Positions 1-12,870 of a stretch of DNA of 64,000 nt are shown piece by piece. The number at the start of each line of letters is the position of its first letter. Position 1 is the stretch's first letter. Below the pieces are notes generated by a model that was not told the DNA's origin, ran no database searches, and saw only the letters and a list, made by a program, of their open reading frames with translations. The DNA is taken from positions 7,478,085-7,542,084 of the forward strand of contig JAQFVV010012396.1 of NCBI GenBank assembly GCA_028023455.1, in the 5' to 3' direction. A program made the position numbers and the translations under genes. Origin of the DNA: Epiperipatus broadwayi. Lineage: Eukaryota; Onychophora; Udeonychophora; Euonychophora; Peripatidae.

Positions 1-3000
1 AATCAAAGATTATGTACAGAATGCAGAGTATAAAAAAAAATGGTTCAAAAATTCAAGTGATCAAAAAAAAATCTTCAAAACATTTAGGTTTCACAAATAT
101 TAACCAGTGATATAAATCAATTTAAACATCTTTGTATCTTATTGCATTCAACAAGTTAAAATATAGAGTAAATAAAACTATTGTTTTGTTCAATTTGTTA
201 TAGAAAAATGAGAAATGGATATTATATTGTCGTAACATAAAGAGACTGGGAAAAATTCATTTAAGGTTATTCTATAAGATTCTATGATGGCAAAAGGAAA
301 AAATCCTAAAATTAGAATATTTATCAATTTTCTGAAAGTGCTGCTATTAAATACACATTGGATTGAGCGAGTGAAGTGAATAAACTTTAGAAGACTTTAT
401 ATAAAAAAAGATATTTTATGATATATTTAGGCATGGTTTTTATAAAAAAAGGCTGCAACTCCAGAGAAATGCAATATTGATTGCTTTTGTTGGCAAATCT
501 GATAGAAACATACAATTAGTCATGATATTGAAGCCTTCAAAAAAAAAGTTTGTCTCAGAAATAAAAAAAAAGCATTTAAAAATATTAATAAATGGATTTA
601 AAATCCACTATAATATATTTGAATTAATTTGTGTTTCACAAAGTGATTTATATGATTATTGCCAAACCTATCTTTAATATTGTTTTCTCTTTGCTTTTAT
701 TTCTTCTGAAATTAAAATGACCATATTTGGTACAAATGGCTACTAATGATAACAACTACATATATATAATGTAAATATATAAATATTATATTTATATAAA
801 TATAATGTAAGCTTATCAGAAAATTGAATAATGAAATTAATAAACCTTGCAAAAGTGATTAAATACAGAAAAATAGAAAATTATAAAGAAAAATCAAATT
901 TGATTTGAATATAGATAACAGTAATATTGAATTACTTCCCATAATATCAATCAATATTTTTATTCATCAGTTTATGCGAATTAACAGATTTAGTTGTCCA
1001 GCTATTGTTTTCAGAGCTGTAAATACATAAATATGTGAAGATGTTTTAAGGCTTCACACTCTTAAGTCAAAATGCTTCAGACAGGTTTATATCTATAGAA
1101 ATTTAAGTAAAAAAGGTGGAATCACCTTTTTTTAAATAAAATCTCTGTCTTGTGTTGCGACTTGAGAGCTACCTATATAGTCATTATTACATTTGATTGG
1201 CTGTTACATAAGCATTCTAAATGCGCATGTGAGAAGGTTTCAGTTTTTTCACTTTAATTAGAATCTTTTTAAATAAATATTTATGATTCTAAAACTATTA
1301 ACTTAATTAAAAGTTATTTTGATATTAAAGATAATTGGAATGTGAGTTTGAAGTATGGGAAAATAGGTTAGAATATATTTGTTTTGTGGTGTGCTACTTT
1401 TCCCTTGAGAAGTCTGATTTGATAGGAAAACAATTGAAAATGGATTTATAATTTAATTTTGACTAGCAATTTAATTATTAATTGATTTACTACAATGCTT
1501 AATCTGATCAGATAAGGAGGCATCTGGAATAGTCCACTTCTGAGAGAAGGGAGGACTATAACATTTAGTTTATTATATTGACTAATTTTAACTTTTGACA
1601 TGTAATATTTTACAATTATACATATGCAACTATCAATTAAGTTAACATTTATTATATCAAATCATTATTTTAAAATTAGGATTAAAATTAATTTAATTAT
1701 ATTTAGTTTTAAATTTATCATATAATTTGATTTAGTCTAAAGTAGAAATAAACAGCTTGGATTAGAAAAACGTAGTTGGAGGTGTGAAATAGTTATTAAA
1801 GGAAAAAACAATAGATTATTAGTAAAAAAAAAAAGAAATATGAATTTAAAAAGTGGGAAAAATATCTATGATTTGGATAATAGAGATGACAAATACTTAT
1901 TTATATTAATTAAAAATATATATAACAAATGAAGATAGAATTGGTCATTATGAAAAAAGAAATGATAAAATCAATAGATGGGATATTTTACACAGTTCAG
2001 AAAATTAATGAAATTCCAGTAGAAGCTAAAATTTAGGAGAGAAAACTTTTGAATAATTCCTTAAATGTTTGTACTATAGTTTATGTTTCATATAAATGAA
2101 TAGAAATTTAGAATAATTAGTCTAATTTTGCTTATTGCTAAAGTATGGTTGAGGCAGATAGATAAAAGATGCAATTTTACAATAATTACTAAAATATATG
2201 TTAAAAGAGAGAGAAACGTTAATATTTGGTTTATTCTTCTTCAATGATCTTAGAATTCAAGATGCCTATTAGGAAATTTGTATATGATTTAGAAAATATT
2301 TGTGATATAGAAAGTATGCAAAACAGGATTTTTTAAAAATTGTATTTAATATTTATTTATATATTTTCTAAATAAACATTGAAGATAAAGACAAAAATGG
2401 AAGATAATGATTCCTCTATGAGATATTCTGCTAAATATAGTATACTGGCTGTAGTGAAGAGCTTAACACAATACTGAATATTTTAGATGGAATTTATAAT
2501 AAGTTTAGAATCAGAATATATACAACTGAAACTAAAGCAAAATATTTGAAGAGATTAAAATTACTAGTTGGGCATAAAGATGTAAATCAAGATATAGATA
2601 AAATTATTGTTTTAAATAAAATAATGATAATAAAATGTGGAGTAAAGTTTCAATGAATAAATAGGGGATAATTCATTTTATGTATTTTATTCTATAACCA
2701 TTTATTGCAACCTTGAAGAATCAATGTACACTCAATACATCTACATATACAGCAATCAAGTGTACCTGTTTTATATAATGAAGCTCAGCACCAAAAATTT
2801 AAAACAATCAAAGGTTATAAAACAGGCCACTTTCTAATGTATTACGTATATCTAAATTTAGGCCAGTACCTATATATTTTAGACAATTCAGTTTTACTGT
2901 AAGTACTTTTTATCTTTTGACTAAGATATTATACACCAACAAAACATCACACGACTTTCTCTTTTTACATTCAACATATGTTTTTAAGAGCAGAACACTA

Positions 3001-3799
3001 CCTTCACTTTATTGCAGAGCAATTTATTATAATCAAATTAATTATTTCTCCTAAAAGTTGATTTAAACAGAAAAAAAATCTATATGTAAACAAGTTTCTT
3101 AAAAATCTAAAAATGTATTCAGTACCTCTTGAAATTGGAACTAAAAAAAGAAATTTGCAATGTATTTTGTTGGCATGTTTCTCTTTAAGCAGCAGAAAAA
3201 GATTGGAGGTTTTAGATTTTTAACTGAATGCAAAAGATAAACTGAAATGACATAGTTGGAAGTATAGAAGTATTGAAAATAGTTGGGGAAGAAGTGATCA
3301 TGAGAAAATGGATTTACCATAATGATAGAATAATTGGAAAGATATACTAGAAAGACTGGGGAAGTTGAAGAAAAGAGAAATAACAAGGATAAAGTTAATA
3401 GATGACTTTAAAAAAGGACTGAAATTAAATCATTAATACTAAGAAGTTAATCTTTAATTAAGATTAAAATTCATATCTGGATTAAATGATATAATAATAA
3501 TCTCCAGCATAATAAATGACTGATTATTAGTAGTATATTTATCTAAAAAATGATAAATGTATGCATACAGAAAATATTTGTAATTTGAATTATAGTAATT
3601 CAATATAGATTAATACTGAACAATGGTGATGAAGTCATTTGAGTGAGTATGACCTGTTACCTTGATAGTCATTCACCTTTTTCAGATGTTTTTTAGGTAT
3701 TTGAAAAGTGTGTGTGGAAAAATAGAAAGTTTTACAGTATGTCTAAAGAAAGCTATAACTATCAATTTAATAAGTAATGTTTCTGAAATTTTTCATTAC
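1..3799. other. AT-rich intergenic DNA, no gene seen
   Basis: Both strands carry only short AT-rich open frames with no domain-like composition. The one structured item is a short inverted repeat at 1109-1133 (A-run plus GGTG, a GAAT loop, then CACC plus T-run). I see no conserved coding segment, RNA gene or recognisable transposon core here. Confidence 0.6.
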
Positions 3800-4065
3800 A
3801 TCAGTCTCACACAATGTAGACACTGGTTTCTATCCACTTTCATCATTTTGTGAGTAATCATAAACATATGATGAAAGACATGTGAAAAAGAAGTTTGATC
3901 TCCAAAATGCACATTTTGGTGATATGTTGATAATTACACCCTTCAACAAAGTGTTAAAAGCTGATGAGAAACCAGTCTCTTAACTTGTGTGAGAGTGGTA
4001 TAGTGAAAATTATACTACAAAAATATTATTCATTAAGTGGATAATATGTAGTGTAATGAATGACT
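3800..4065. repeat. Foldback repeat related to the palindromic satellite family
   Basis: The left half reads, in reverse, like the satellite units at 9.2 and 46.3 kb: the segment before the CTCCAAAATGCAC stretch matches their 'ATATTGGAGATCA...TTTTTCACATG' part. The segment near 3812-3840 (ACTGGTTTCTATCCA) is the inverse of a motif at 3969-3995 (AAACCAGTCTCTTAAC). The right end (TACTACA, then ATTATTCATTAAGTG, then ATAATATGTAGT) recurs at 52.1 and 53.15 kb. This is a decayed dispersed repeat just upstream of an RTE-like LINE. Confidence 0.45.
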
Positions 4066-4074
4066 AAGAATGTA

Positions 4075-6870
4075 TTGATTGTGGACCCAAGTTCCTATTT
4101 AATGATGTCCTTTTCTTTAGGTGTTAACAACTGCAGATCACTTTCACGTGAAGGAACATTGCAAGAATTTGAAGAGGAACTGTCTCATATTAAATAAGAA
4201 ATTATTGGACATTGTGAAGTTAGAATATGTGTAGAGACAATTGATTTAAAAACTGGACATGTATTCTACTATAAAGGCACAAATATTGAAAATACAAATG
4301 GAGACAGATTCAGTATAAATAAGAAGTAGAAGAACAATATTGTTGAGATTGATGGTGTATCAGACAGATTGGCAAGATTAATTATTCAACTTAATATCAG
4401 ATACCAAATGCTGATAATTCAAGTTTATGCCCAATAAGTTTTCATAGTGATGAAGTAATAGAGGATTTTTATATGGATGTAAAAAAGGCTGTCGATCAGA
4501 CCAAGCAACATTTTAAAATTGTAATGGGAGGCTTTAATGCTAGAATTAGTAAACAATTAAAAGATGAAAGTGCTATGAATAAATTTGGTTATGATAATAG
4601 AAATGAGAGAGAGCATAGACTTGTGGAATTTTCAGAAAAATAAAAACTTTATATTATGAATTCTTTTTTTTTTTTTTTTGAGAAAAATGTTAAAAGGAAA
4701 TAGACATGAAAGCATCCAAATGATGGTATAGCAAAAATGTATTATATTTTGACTAACAGAAAATACATATTTCAAGATTGTAATGTTCTTAATAAATTCA
4801 ACACAAGTAGTGATCATCCAGATACATGTTAATACAAAACTAAAGAGACAAAAATTAAGAAAAGCAATATTCACAGTTGATATTCCTAATCTTGAGAAAT
4901 ATTCTAATGAATTTAAATTAGGACTTGCAAATTGTTTTCAAATATTAGAAGATTTTGAACATGATTCAGATTTGAATGAAATTAATAAGAAAATAATTGA
5001 TACACTTTTAAAAACTGCAATAAAGATAGTTAATAGAAAAAAAGCAGCAATTTACCTATAAAATTTCTGCTGAGACTAGAGAATTTATGAAGAAAAGAGG
5101 AATATATAAATATGATGCATAAAGAAGGATTGAATATCTCAAATTTTATAAAATGGTGTGAAAAAGAGTTTGATAATGATATAAGTGTAACTGTAAACTA
5201 GCAAGGAAAGCTATAGAAGAGAATAAAAATCTTAAGAGTATAAAACATCATTTTGGTATTAGTAGGAAACATATATGCAATAAGAAAAATAAGTATTGCT
5301 AAAAAGAGATATGGCATCATGAAATGATTAAAAAAGTTCTATCAAGAATTATATAATAATAAATAAAAACTTTCTACAATTATTATATCTTCTGAATTGC
5401 CCAGGATTTTAAATGAAGAAGTGAGACATGCAATTAAATTTTTGATGAAGGGAAAAACTTCAGATAATGATGGAATTATAATCGATATCTCAAAAAAAAT
5501 AAGTGAAGAAAAAGAAAGTTTTTTGGCAAAATTATATACCAAATGTCTAAATGATAAAAATGTACTAGATGATTGAAAGAATGCAATATTTAAGTTGATA
5601 AAGAAGATATTAGAAATTACAATTCTATCAATATTTTATAAGTTTACAAAATTTTTACCAAGATAATTACAACTCATACACAGAGAACTTTGAATTTCAA
5701 CCAATCAAAACAACAAGCTGGATTTAAAAGTGTTTTTAGTGCAATGGATCATATCCAAGCATTGAGAGAAGTTATAGAAAGGACCAATGAATATAAATTG
5801 CCTTTATGCTTTCAATTTGTAGATTATAAAAAGGCATTTAATTCTATAACCATTTCTTCAGAGATTAAAGCATTGGATCATCAAGGTACAGACCCAGGAT
5901 ATTATTATATTCTGAAGAATATTTATAAAAATGCAACAGCAACAATTAGATTACATAATGATATGAGGAAGGTTAACATTGAGAAGGGTAAAAGACAGAG
6001 TGACTCCAGATCTCCAAAACTTTTTACAGCAGTGTTGCAAGAAGTATATAGTGCATTAAAATAAGAAGTTAAAGGAATAAAAGTAAATGGAGATTATTTA
6101 AGTCATTTAGATTTTGCAGATGATGTAGTTGTTTTTGCAAATGTTTCAGAGCTTCTGGAAATGTTGCAAGAATTACCAAATGAAAGTAAGTCTAGAAGTA
6201 AATGTTAGGAAGACTAAAGTAATGTTCAATGGATTTTTGCAAAAGATGAAAATAAAGATTGATAATGATGAGTTAGAAGAAGTTAACAACTACAAATACT
6301 TTCAGATTATTACTACATATGGAAACATAATGAATGAAATTAATCATAGAATTAAACTTGGTTGGAATACTTTTGGTAGAAATAATTTAATGTTAAAAGG
6401 AAATATGCCTATGTGTTTAAAAAGAAGGTTTTTAATAAATGGGTTTTTCTTACTTATTGATCAAAGATTTGGACACTTAATAGAATACCAATATAGAGAC
6501 TTCAAGTCACTGAAAGAAATAAGGAGAGATGCATTTTAGGAATAATAAGAAAAGATAAAATGCACAATACATGGGTAAGAGAACAAAGTGGTATTACTGG
6601 CATTATTGAAAGAATTAAAAGACTGAAGTGGAATTGGGCTGGACATATTGCTAGATGATAATAGATGGGTACTTAAAATATTAAACTGGACTCCAAGAGA
6701 TTGTAAAAAAAATCCAGAAAAAGACCACATGTGAGGTGAATAGATGAAATAAGAAAGTGTGCAGGTGTGATGAGCAAAAGAGAAGCTAGAGAACACAGAA
6801 GATGAATTGAACTTGGAGAGACCTTCATCCTGCAGTAGATTGATAATGTTTAATGATGATGATTAATGAA
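4075..6870 (+). pseudogene. Degenerate near-full-length RTE-like LINE (endonuclease plus reverse transcriptase)
   Basis: In broken frames the order is that of a single-ORF non-LTR retrotransposon. An apurinic-type endonuclease comes first (about 4115-4860; 'HFKIVM' then 'GGFNARI' near 4507-4550, 'TNRKYIFQD' near 4750). A reverse transcriptase follows, with motif A 'FVDYKKAFNSI' near 5815-5850, motif B remnant 'SRSPKLFTAVLQ' near 6005-6040 and motif C 'LDFADDVVVF' near 6107-6137. A C-terminal tail follows ('RWVLKILNWTPRDCKK' near 6662-6710). The element ends in TAATGATGATGATT (6850-6864), typical of the short trinucleotide tails of RTE elements. The longest open pieces are 124 codons (5690-6064) and 136 codons (6129-6539); many stops and shifts make it non-coding. 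The endonuclease motif usually written GDFNA reads GGFNA, so a catalytic aspartate is lost. The clade assignment is from motif memory, not from a search. Confidence 0.82.
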
Positions 6871-8020
6871 AGATTACTAAAAATTATTACTATTTGAAGA
6901 ACAGAAAAAGTGATATTAGTGTTAGACAAAATAGTCAGAACTGATGTTCATAAAGGAAAATGTCTGATAATGATGACGTAAAACAAAACTAGTTTTTAAA
7001 TTAAAGAATACCCTACAAAGAAATATACAACAATCCTTTATTTTGTTTTCATGAAAATGATTTCCTACAGACCAAACCGATGGCCACTGACCTTATAATT
7101 TACCTTTTTTTTTTCTTTGAAAGGAGCGGAGATAGTTAAATTTTGACAAATACTAAAACCAGAATATTTGTTTATCGCCCTTCACATTTTTCAGTTCCTT
7201 AAATATTTGATAGAACAAAAACAAATCTATGGAGCCAGTATATATATGTATGTGTCCATTATTTTTATAGAAGGATTTTCTTTTTAGACAAATGCAGAAA
7301 GTGTATAGAATAAAACATTTTTATGCAAGTCATATGAATATTAGTAAAGTATCATATATATAATAAAATTTCGTAATAAAGAGAGTAAAAAAGTATAAAG
7401 TATAATAATACTTTGTGTATCCGTTTAAAAGTTAAGTTCGACCAATTGAATTCGCTATTTCTGACACACTCTTATCCCTTTGTAATCAAAATTTTTTACA
7501 CGTGGACAATTATTTCCCAGCTGCTTCCCAAAATGTGGTTTATTGTTGTAGTCTATGTCCAGGTATTGTTTACAAACATTCTTCTACTGAACTAGATTCG
7601 TTTTAACCGTTAAGCTTTTCTTTCTATAGTAGTACCGAACACGCGAGCTTCATTAAAAATTAACCGTTGAGATTAATCCATGCTAAAACACGATAAATAT
7701 TTAATTAGACTGAATGCTTGAGCCTACTAGTGAAAAGGAAGACTTTATATTTAAATGCAATTTTTATTTATATATCTCTATAAGTCTTGTCTGCTTATAA
7801 ATCTTTTTTTGTTGTTGTTTGACTTATAATCTATACATTTGGACTTTGGTACTCATAAGATCATTAAACTTGAGTTGCTATACATTTTTTCTAAGCGACG
7901 CACTGCAAATCAAAACTTTTCCCAATAATATGCATTCACGCATGCTCATTTATAAACATACATATATGGACTTATTACAAAATATAATGTTGAAAAATAA
8001 GTTTCGAGTTTTATTCCATA
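6871..8020. other. Intergenic DNA, no gene seen
   Basis: Apart from the A-rich flank of the LINE tail, the sequence is low-complexity AT-rich DNA with a somewhat CpG-richer patch from about 7400 to 7700. Open frames here (60-68 codons) have no family resemblance. Confidence 0.55.
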
Positions 8021-8021
8021 G

Positions 8022-8110
8022 ATGATCGCGCAGTAGAAAGTGTGACAACCTCAGGAGCTAAAGTTTCTTAGTTCGATCCACAACTAATAAAAGTGTGTGT
8101 GTGTGTGTGT
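8022..8110 (+). repeat. Possible decayed tRNA-related SINE ending in (GT)n
   Basis: The sequence has an A-box-like start (TGATCGCGCAGTAG) and, about 45 bp downstream, a B-box-like TAGTTCGATCC. It then runs into a GT dinucleotide tract at about 8093-8110. This spacing fits a tRNA-derived SINE head with a simple-sequence tail, but only one copy is visible in the window and the A box is poor. Confidence 0.35.
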
Positions 8111-9224
8111 AATGGAGGAGGGAGCTGTATGATGCTCATTTGAGTGAAATTGTGTTCTGTGTATAATGCAGAAAACATTTATTAATCTCACTTCTGAGCA
8201 AAAGTTATCTAATTATTTTATTTAATTTTATGGTAATAAGAGGAGGATCTCCGTTTAAGATAGTATATCCATATACTATGCCTACGATCTGGATTTCGAT
8301 AACTTTAGGTTTGATTCGAATTTTTATTTAAGCGTAGTATTTTTCTTTTATAGTATTTTTCTCTTAAATAGTTTGTTCATAACCAACCTAATTAATTATT
8401 CAATATTGATCAGTAAATGAATATCTAATTATTCTTAATAAAGAGTAAAACAAGAATGAAAAAAACATTCAAATTTTAAATAATGAAGTATTAATAAGTT
8501 TTAAGCGTGTGATTGTTGCTGCGAGATATAGAAAAACATGTATTTATTTCTTTATTAGAGCTATTAAAATAACTCTTGTAATAAGTTACTACATTAAATT
8601 TTGTTAACGGAATTGGGAACAATTGCAAACTATCAAAAATAATGATCATAACTTATTGGTATCAGGCAGTAAGTTATTAAACTTAATATATTCTAATATT
8701 CAGTTATCATCTCGTCTTTAGTTAAATTTTACATTATAGAGAATCCTTTCTATTATTTTATCATTTATTTACTAAGATTTTTAAAGAAATAGTTATTATT
8801 ATTTAAAATGTAGATTTTATTTAAGTTAGACCAGGCGATCCACCTTCATTTCTTGAGATCTCGTTTTTTTCTCTCCATTTTTATGATGATTGTCTTAAAT
8901 ACTAGGAGCAAATGTTTTAAAAAAACATTTAATTGTTGTCATGTATCATGTTAGAAACCTGTGATTCAAATTATTTTTTCAGAAAGTTGAAAAATTTATT
9001 TTCAAATAAATCTAGAATATATTAAAGTAATTAACCTATTTTAGATAGATGCTAAAAATCTCTGTGAGATTTGGATTGGAAGTTAATGCTGACCAAAGAA
9101 AAACAATATTTCAATACAATATAATAGTCTTACAAGCCTTAGTTTTTTATAAGTCTTCTGATAAATACATGAATAACTGGTGAAAATATTTTTAAAAATA
9201 TTTAATATATATAATATTAAGATA
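8111..9224. other. Intergenic DNA, no gene seen
   Basis: This is AT-rich sequence with mixed composition and a few CpGs. No open frame, repeat copy or RNA-like fold stands out. Confidence 0.5.
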
Positions 9225-10825
9225 CGTGTATATTGTTCATACTAAACATCAGTTCTCAGTTTATATTAAAACAGCAAATCTTCAAACTTTAACGGACAAG
9301 TTTCATTCTTCTCCACTCCTCAACTCTTCAGCCATCCATATCATTGAAAAGATGAGGATAGAATACTCAAAGCCCTTATTGATGCCAACATTATTGTCAT
9401 ACCCATATAGCATCTTAATATATCAATTTAAATATACAGACAAATGATGGGCAAAATACAGGCTGAATATGTAATATTTAAATACATATATGTTGCAAAT
9501 ATTAAACCCAAGAAGGGACTTGAAATCAGACTTTCAAGCTCTCTACAACTATCCACACCATCTTATACAAGAGCTTTGAGGATTCCATCCTCAGATTTTC
9601 AATGATATGAATGGCTGAAGAGTTGGAGGGCAAAGAAGATTGAAACTTGTCCATTAAAGTTTGAATATTTGCTATCTTAATACAAACTGAATACTGATTA
9701 TATTTATATGTCAAAGATGGAGACCTTGACCAAATGATGAACGTTGGTTCAGCATGAAATACATATATTGAAGATTATTTATCTTTTTAATGTGGGTGTG
9801 GTCATGTGTATTGGTTGTATAGATGGAATGGATAGTTGTAGGGAACTCTTGCTTATAATTACATTTATTTTAGTAGAGGCAATATACATGTATTTAAATA
9901 TTACATATTCAACTTGTTTTCTGCCCATCTCTCTTTTGTATATTTAAGTGGACATATTAAAGTCCTACATGTGAGAGGTCAGAATGACTTGAAGTCAACA
10001 TGGGTATAACAATAATACTGGTATCAACAAGGGCTTTGAGGATTCAATTTTTGTATTTTCAATGATATGGATGGCTAAAAAGTTGGAGGGTGGAGAAGCT
10101 TGAAGCTTGTCCATTAATGTTTGAAGATTTGTTACCATAATATAAACTGAGCACTGATTGTATTTATGAGTGGGAGATGATGATCTGACTAACTGATGAG
10201 TGCTAATTTAGCACAAACTATGTATATTGAAGATCATTTATCTTTTTCATGTGTATGTAGTCATGTTTATTGGTTGTATAAGATGGAGTGGATAGCTGTA
10301 GGGAGCTTGGAAGTCTAAGTTCAAGTCTCTTATAATTACATAGAGTTTAGTATAGACAATATATGTGTATTTAAATATTAGACATTCGGCCTGTATTCTG
10401 TCCATCTCTCTTCTGTACATTTAAATAGACATATTAAGATTCTACATGTGAGGGATCAGAGTTACTTAAAATCAACATGGTATAACAATAATATTGGCAT
10501 CAAAATCACTTTGAGACAACATGTGTATAACAATAATATTGGCATCAGAAAGGGCTTTGAGCATTCCATCCTCGAATTTTCAATGATGTGGATGGCTGAA
10601 GAGTTGGAGGGTAGATAAGATTGAAGCTTGTTTATTAAAATCTGAAGATTTACTATCTTAATATAAACTGAGCATGGTATTCTGGATCAACTAATGAGTG
10701 CTGGTTCAACATTAAATATGTATATTGGAAATCATTTAACTTTTTCATATGAATGTGGTCATGTGTCTTAGTTGTATAAGATGAAGTGGATAGTAGTAGG
10801 AAACTTGAAAGTCTAAGTCTTTTAT
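9225..10825. repeat. Palindromic/tandem satellite cluster, ~460-520 bp units
   Basis: The first ~300 bp (9225-9560) is in inverse orientation to the rest: 'CAAATCTTCAAACTTTAA' at 9275 is the reverse complement of 'TTAAAGTTTGAATATTTG' at 9654. Forward-oriented units follow; the phrase GGCTTTGAGGATTC and its variants recurs at about 9573, 10033 and 10554. The last unit is longer because a ~41-bp piece (ATAACAATAATATTGGCATC) is duplicated at about 10480 and 10525. Each unit ends in GTTCAAGTCTCTTATAATTA or similar, which contains a B-box-like GTTCAAGTC. No coding content is supported. The family recurs at 46.3-47.9 kb. Confidence 0.8.
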
Positions 10826-12292
10826 ATATATATAAAATATTTTAATGAATGTTATGGATGTAAATATTTAACATATAATGGGAATTTCACTGTATTTACC
10901 TAAATAAACTTCAGCTTTGATATAAATTAGGCAAACAACCAATTAAAACAGGTAATTACATACTGAAATTATACCATTTAATAATAATATTTTTTGTCTG
11001 ACTTAACTTTAAATTAAAAGTGGAACTACTTTTAGTTTAATATTCTAGATATTGTAAGATTCATAAATTAGACATATATTTTTTATAGGTATGAAAACTA
11101 AAAAATCACAACTTTTTAAATATTTTTTATATCTAAACAAATCTCTCCTATAAAAATTATATATATATTAGAATATTCTCAAGAACTTCTATAGATGTAA
11201 ATATTGAAAGTATAATAAAAATACACAACTGTTATGCTGAAATACATGAATTTGAATCCTTTTTTTTAATTATCTTTAGATCATCCATATGAACTTACAA
11301 AGATTTAATCAGATTACAATTTCTGTGGCACACAAAGTTATAAAAAAATTGAACTGTTAATCAATTACAATCTGAATGTTATGTTAATACATATAATGCA
11401 AATACATTATCAAGTATACAAGAGTTATAAAAACAACAAAAAAGGTTCAATTTTATGTAAAAAATTATTTCAATTAATTTTAAAAAATAATTGTATTAAA
11501 TTGTTATACTTGAGTAATCATCAGTTTTCTGCATAAACATTTTTATACATAAATTTATCTTATTTTTAAGTTTTACAATTTTTTTTAACTAAACATATGT
11601 CTAGGAATAAAGAAATAATAATTCTATGTTAAAAGTTTATGTTTCAATAATATATGAAAAATAAAACTTGCTGTTAATTTCTTTGTAACAAAACTTCTAT
11701 AAAGAATTTCAATTCAGCATTAATCAGATTTGCATGGATAGCAATGATCTCATGTAGATGCTGTGGTTTTGGATGTTATGATGATGCTAAGATCATTACA
11801 TTATTAAAGGTATTAATTGGAAAAAAAATCTAAAGATGTCACATAATTATATGGATCCTTTAGGCAATAACAATAGTCTTTTGCATGATTGCCAATAGCT
11901 TATTTTCATGATAATGCCATGAGGCAGGTAGCCTAGATGTCAATAGAAATGAGAATTTCTGCTTGACTGAGTAGAGCGGGAAAAATGTAATTTTCTATAA
12001 TTTATTGCAAATTAATATTATTTATGCAATATATTTATAAAATACTTATTTTAAACTAAAAATACATCACCACCAAAAGGTATGAAAATGTTTATTTTTA
12101 AAAAGACAACCCTTAAAAAAATTGTTATGGAAAATGGAAACAGTTGTATTTGCCAAACTAGAATTACCTTTGTCAAATCTTAAATTAATTATTTTTTAAA
12201 ATTTTAATAATAATAAATAATATCTTCTAATTATTTTTTTTTTGATAACTGACTATGAATTTATCTTTGTTCTAATAATATAAAATTCAATC
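10826..12292. other. Intergenic DNA, no gene seen
   Basis: Very AT-rich DNA with short A/T runs and TA-dinucleotide stretches (for example near 11160). A more complex patch at about 11700-11970 (ATGATCTCATGTAGATGCTG) may be an old repeat fragment, but I cannot place it. Confidence 0.5.
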
Positions 12293-12372
12293 AAATGTAA
12301 TATAGGGGATTTGAACACAGACTTTCAAACTCTTTTCAACTATCCACTCTATCTCATACAACCAAAACACAT
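12293..12372 (-). repeat. Partial copy of the satellite-family terminus
   Basis: The ~80 bp beginning TATAGGGGATTTGAACACAG and running through ATCCACTCTATCTCATACAA match the reverse-oriented unit ends at 22976-23030 and 46337-46400. The piece directly abuts the antisense LINE endonuclease fragment. Confidence 0.6.
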
Positions 12373-12870
12373 GATCATATATCTGTGATAAAGAATGATC
12401 ATCATCTTTCTTGAAAATATGAGTGGAATATCTATTTTTTAATGTGACTATAATCTTAGAGCATACTAATCTGTGGTCTGTCAAACAACCTGAGCCTATA
12501 AGCATTCAGGTAATATGAATTTCTCTTGTTTTCTGATTCCTAACAATAATGTAATCTATTAAATGCTATTAGTTTGAGTGTGGATGTGTCTGTGCCATTT
12601 TTTAGTGGATTATATACTTAAACAAAATACTTGTGATAGTCAATTCATACGTTATGCATACATTTAAAAATAACAAACCATTTGAATTTATAGCCCCAAT
12701 ACCATTATTTCCAATAATTTTTGGCCAAAGCCTAGTATTTGTACCAACATATGCATTAAAGTCTCCAAGAAGAAAATTTCAATTTTTTAATAGTAATGTT
12801 TATAATAATGCTACCCAATATGGAATAAAAGCTTTTCTTCTCTGAATTCTCTTGAATTTAATGAGCTTTA
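12373..12870 (-). pseudogene. Antisense LINE endonuclease fragment
   Basis: Read on the minus strand, broken frames show the second half of an AP-type endonuclease of a non-LTR retrotransposon. 'FLLGDFNAYVGTNTRLWPKI' (near 12700-12765) contains the GDFNA signature. It is followed by 'HLIDYIIVRNQKTREIHIT' (near 12505-12560) and 'SGCLTDHRLVCSKIIVTLK' (near 12430-12500), which carries the terminal DH residues. The longest open piece is 72 codons (12287-12505). No RT lies downstream, because the fragment ends against a satellite remnant. The sequence differs from the RTE-like copies elsewhere in the window, so it belongs to another family of the 'craniofacial-development-protein-2-like' endonuclease type. 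Confidence 0.75.
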
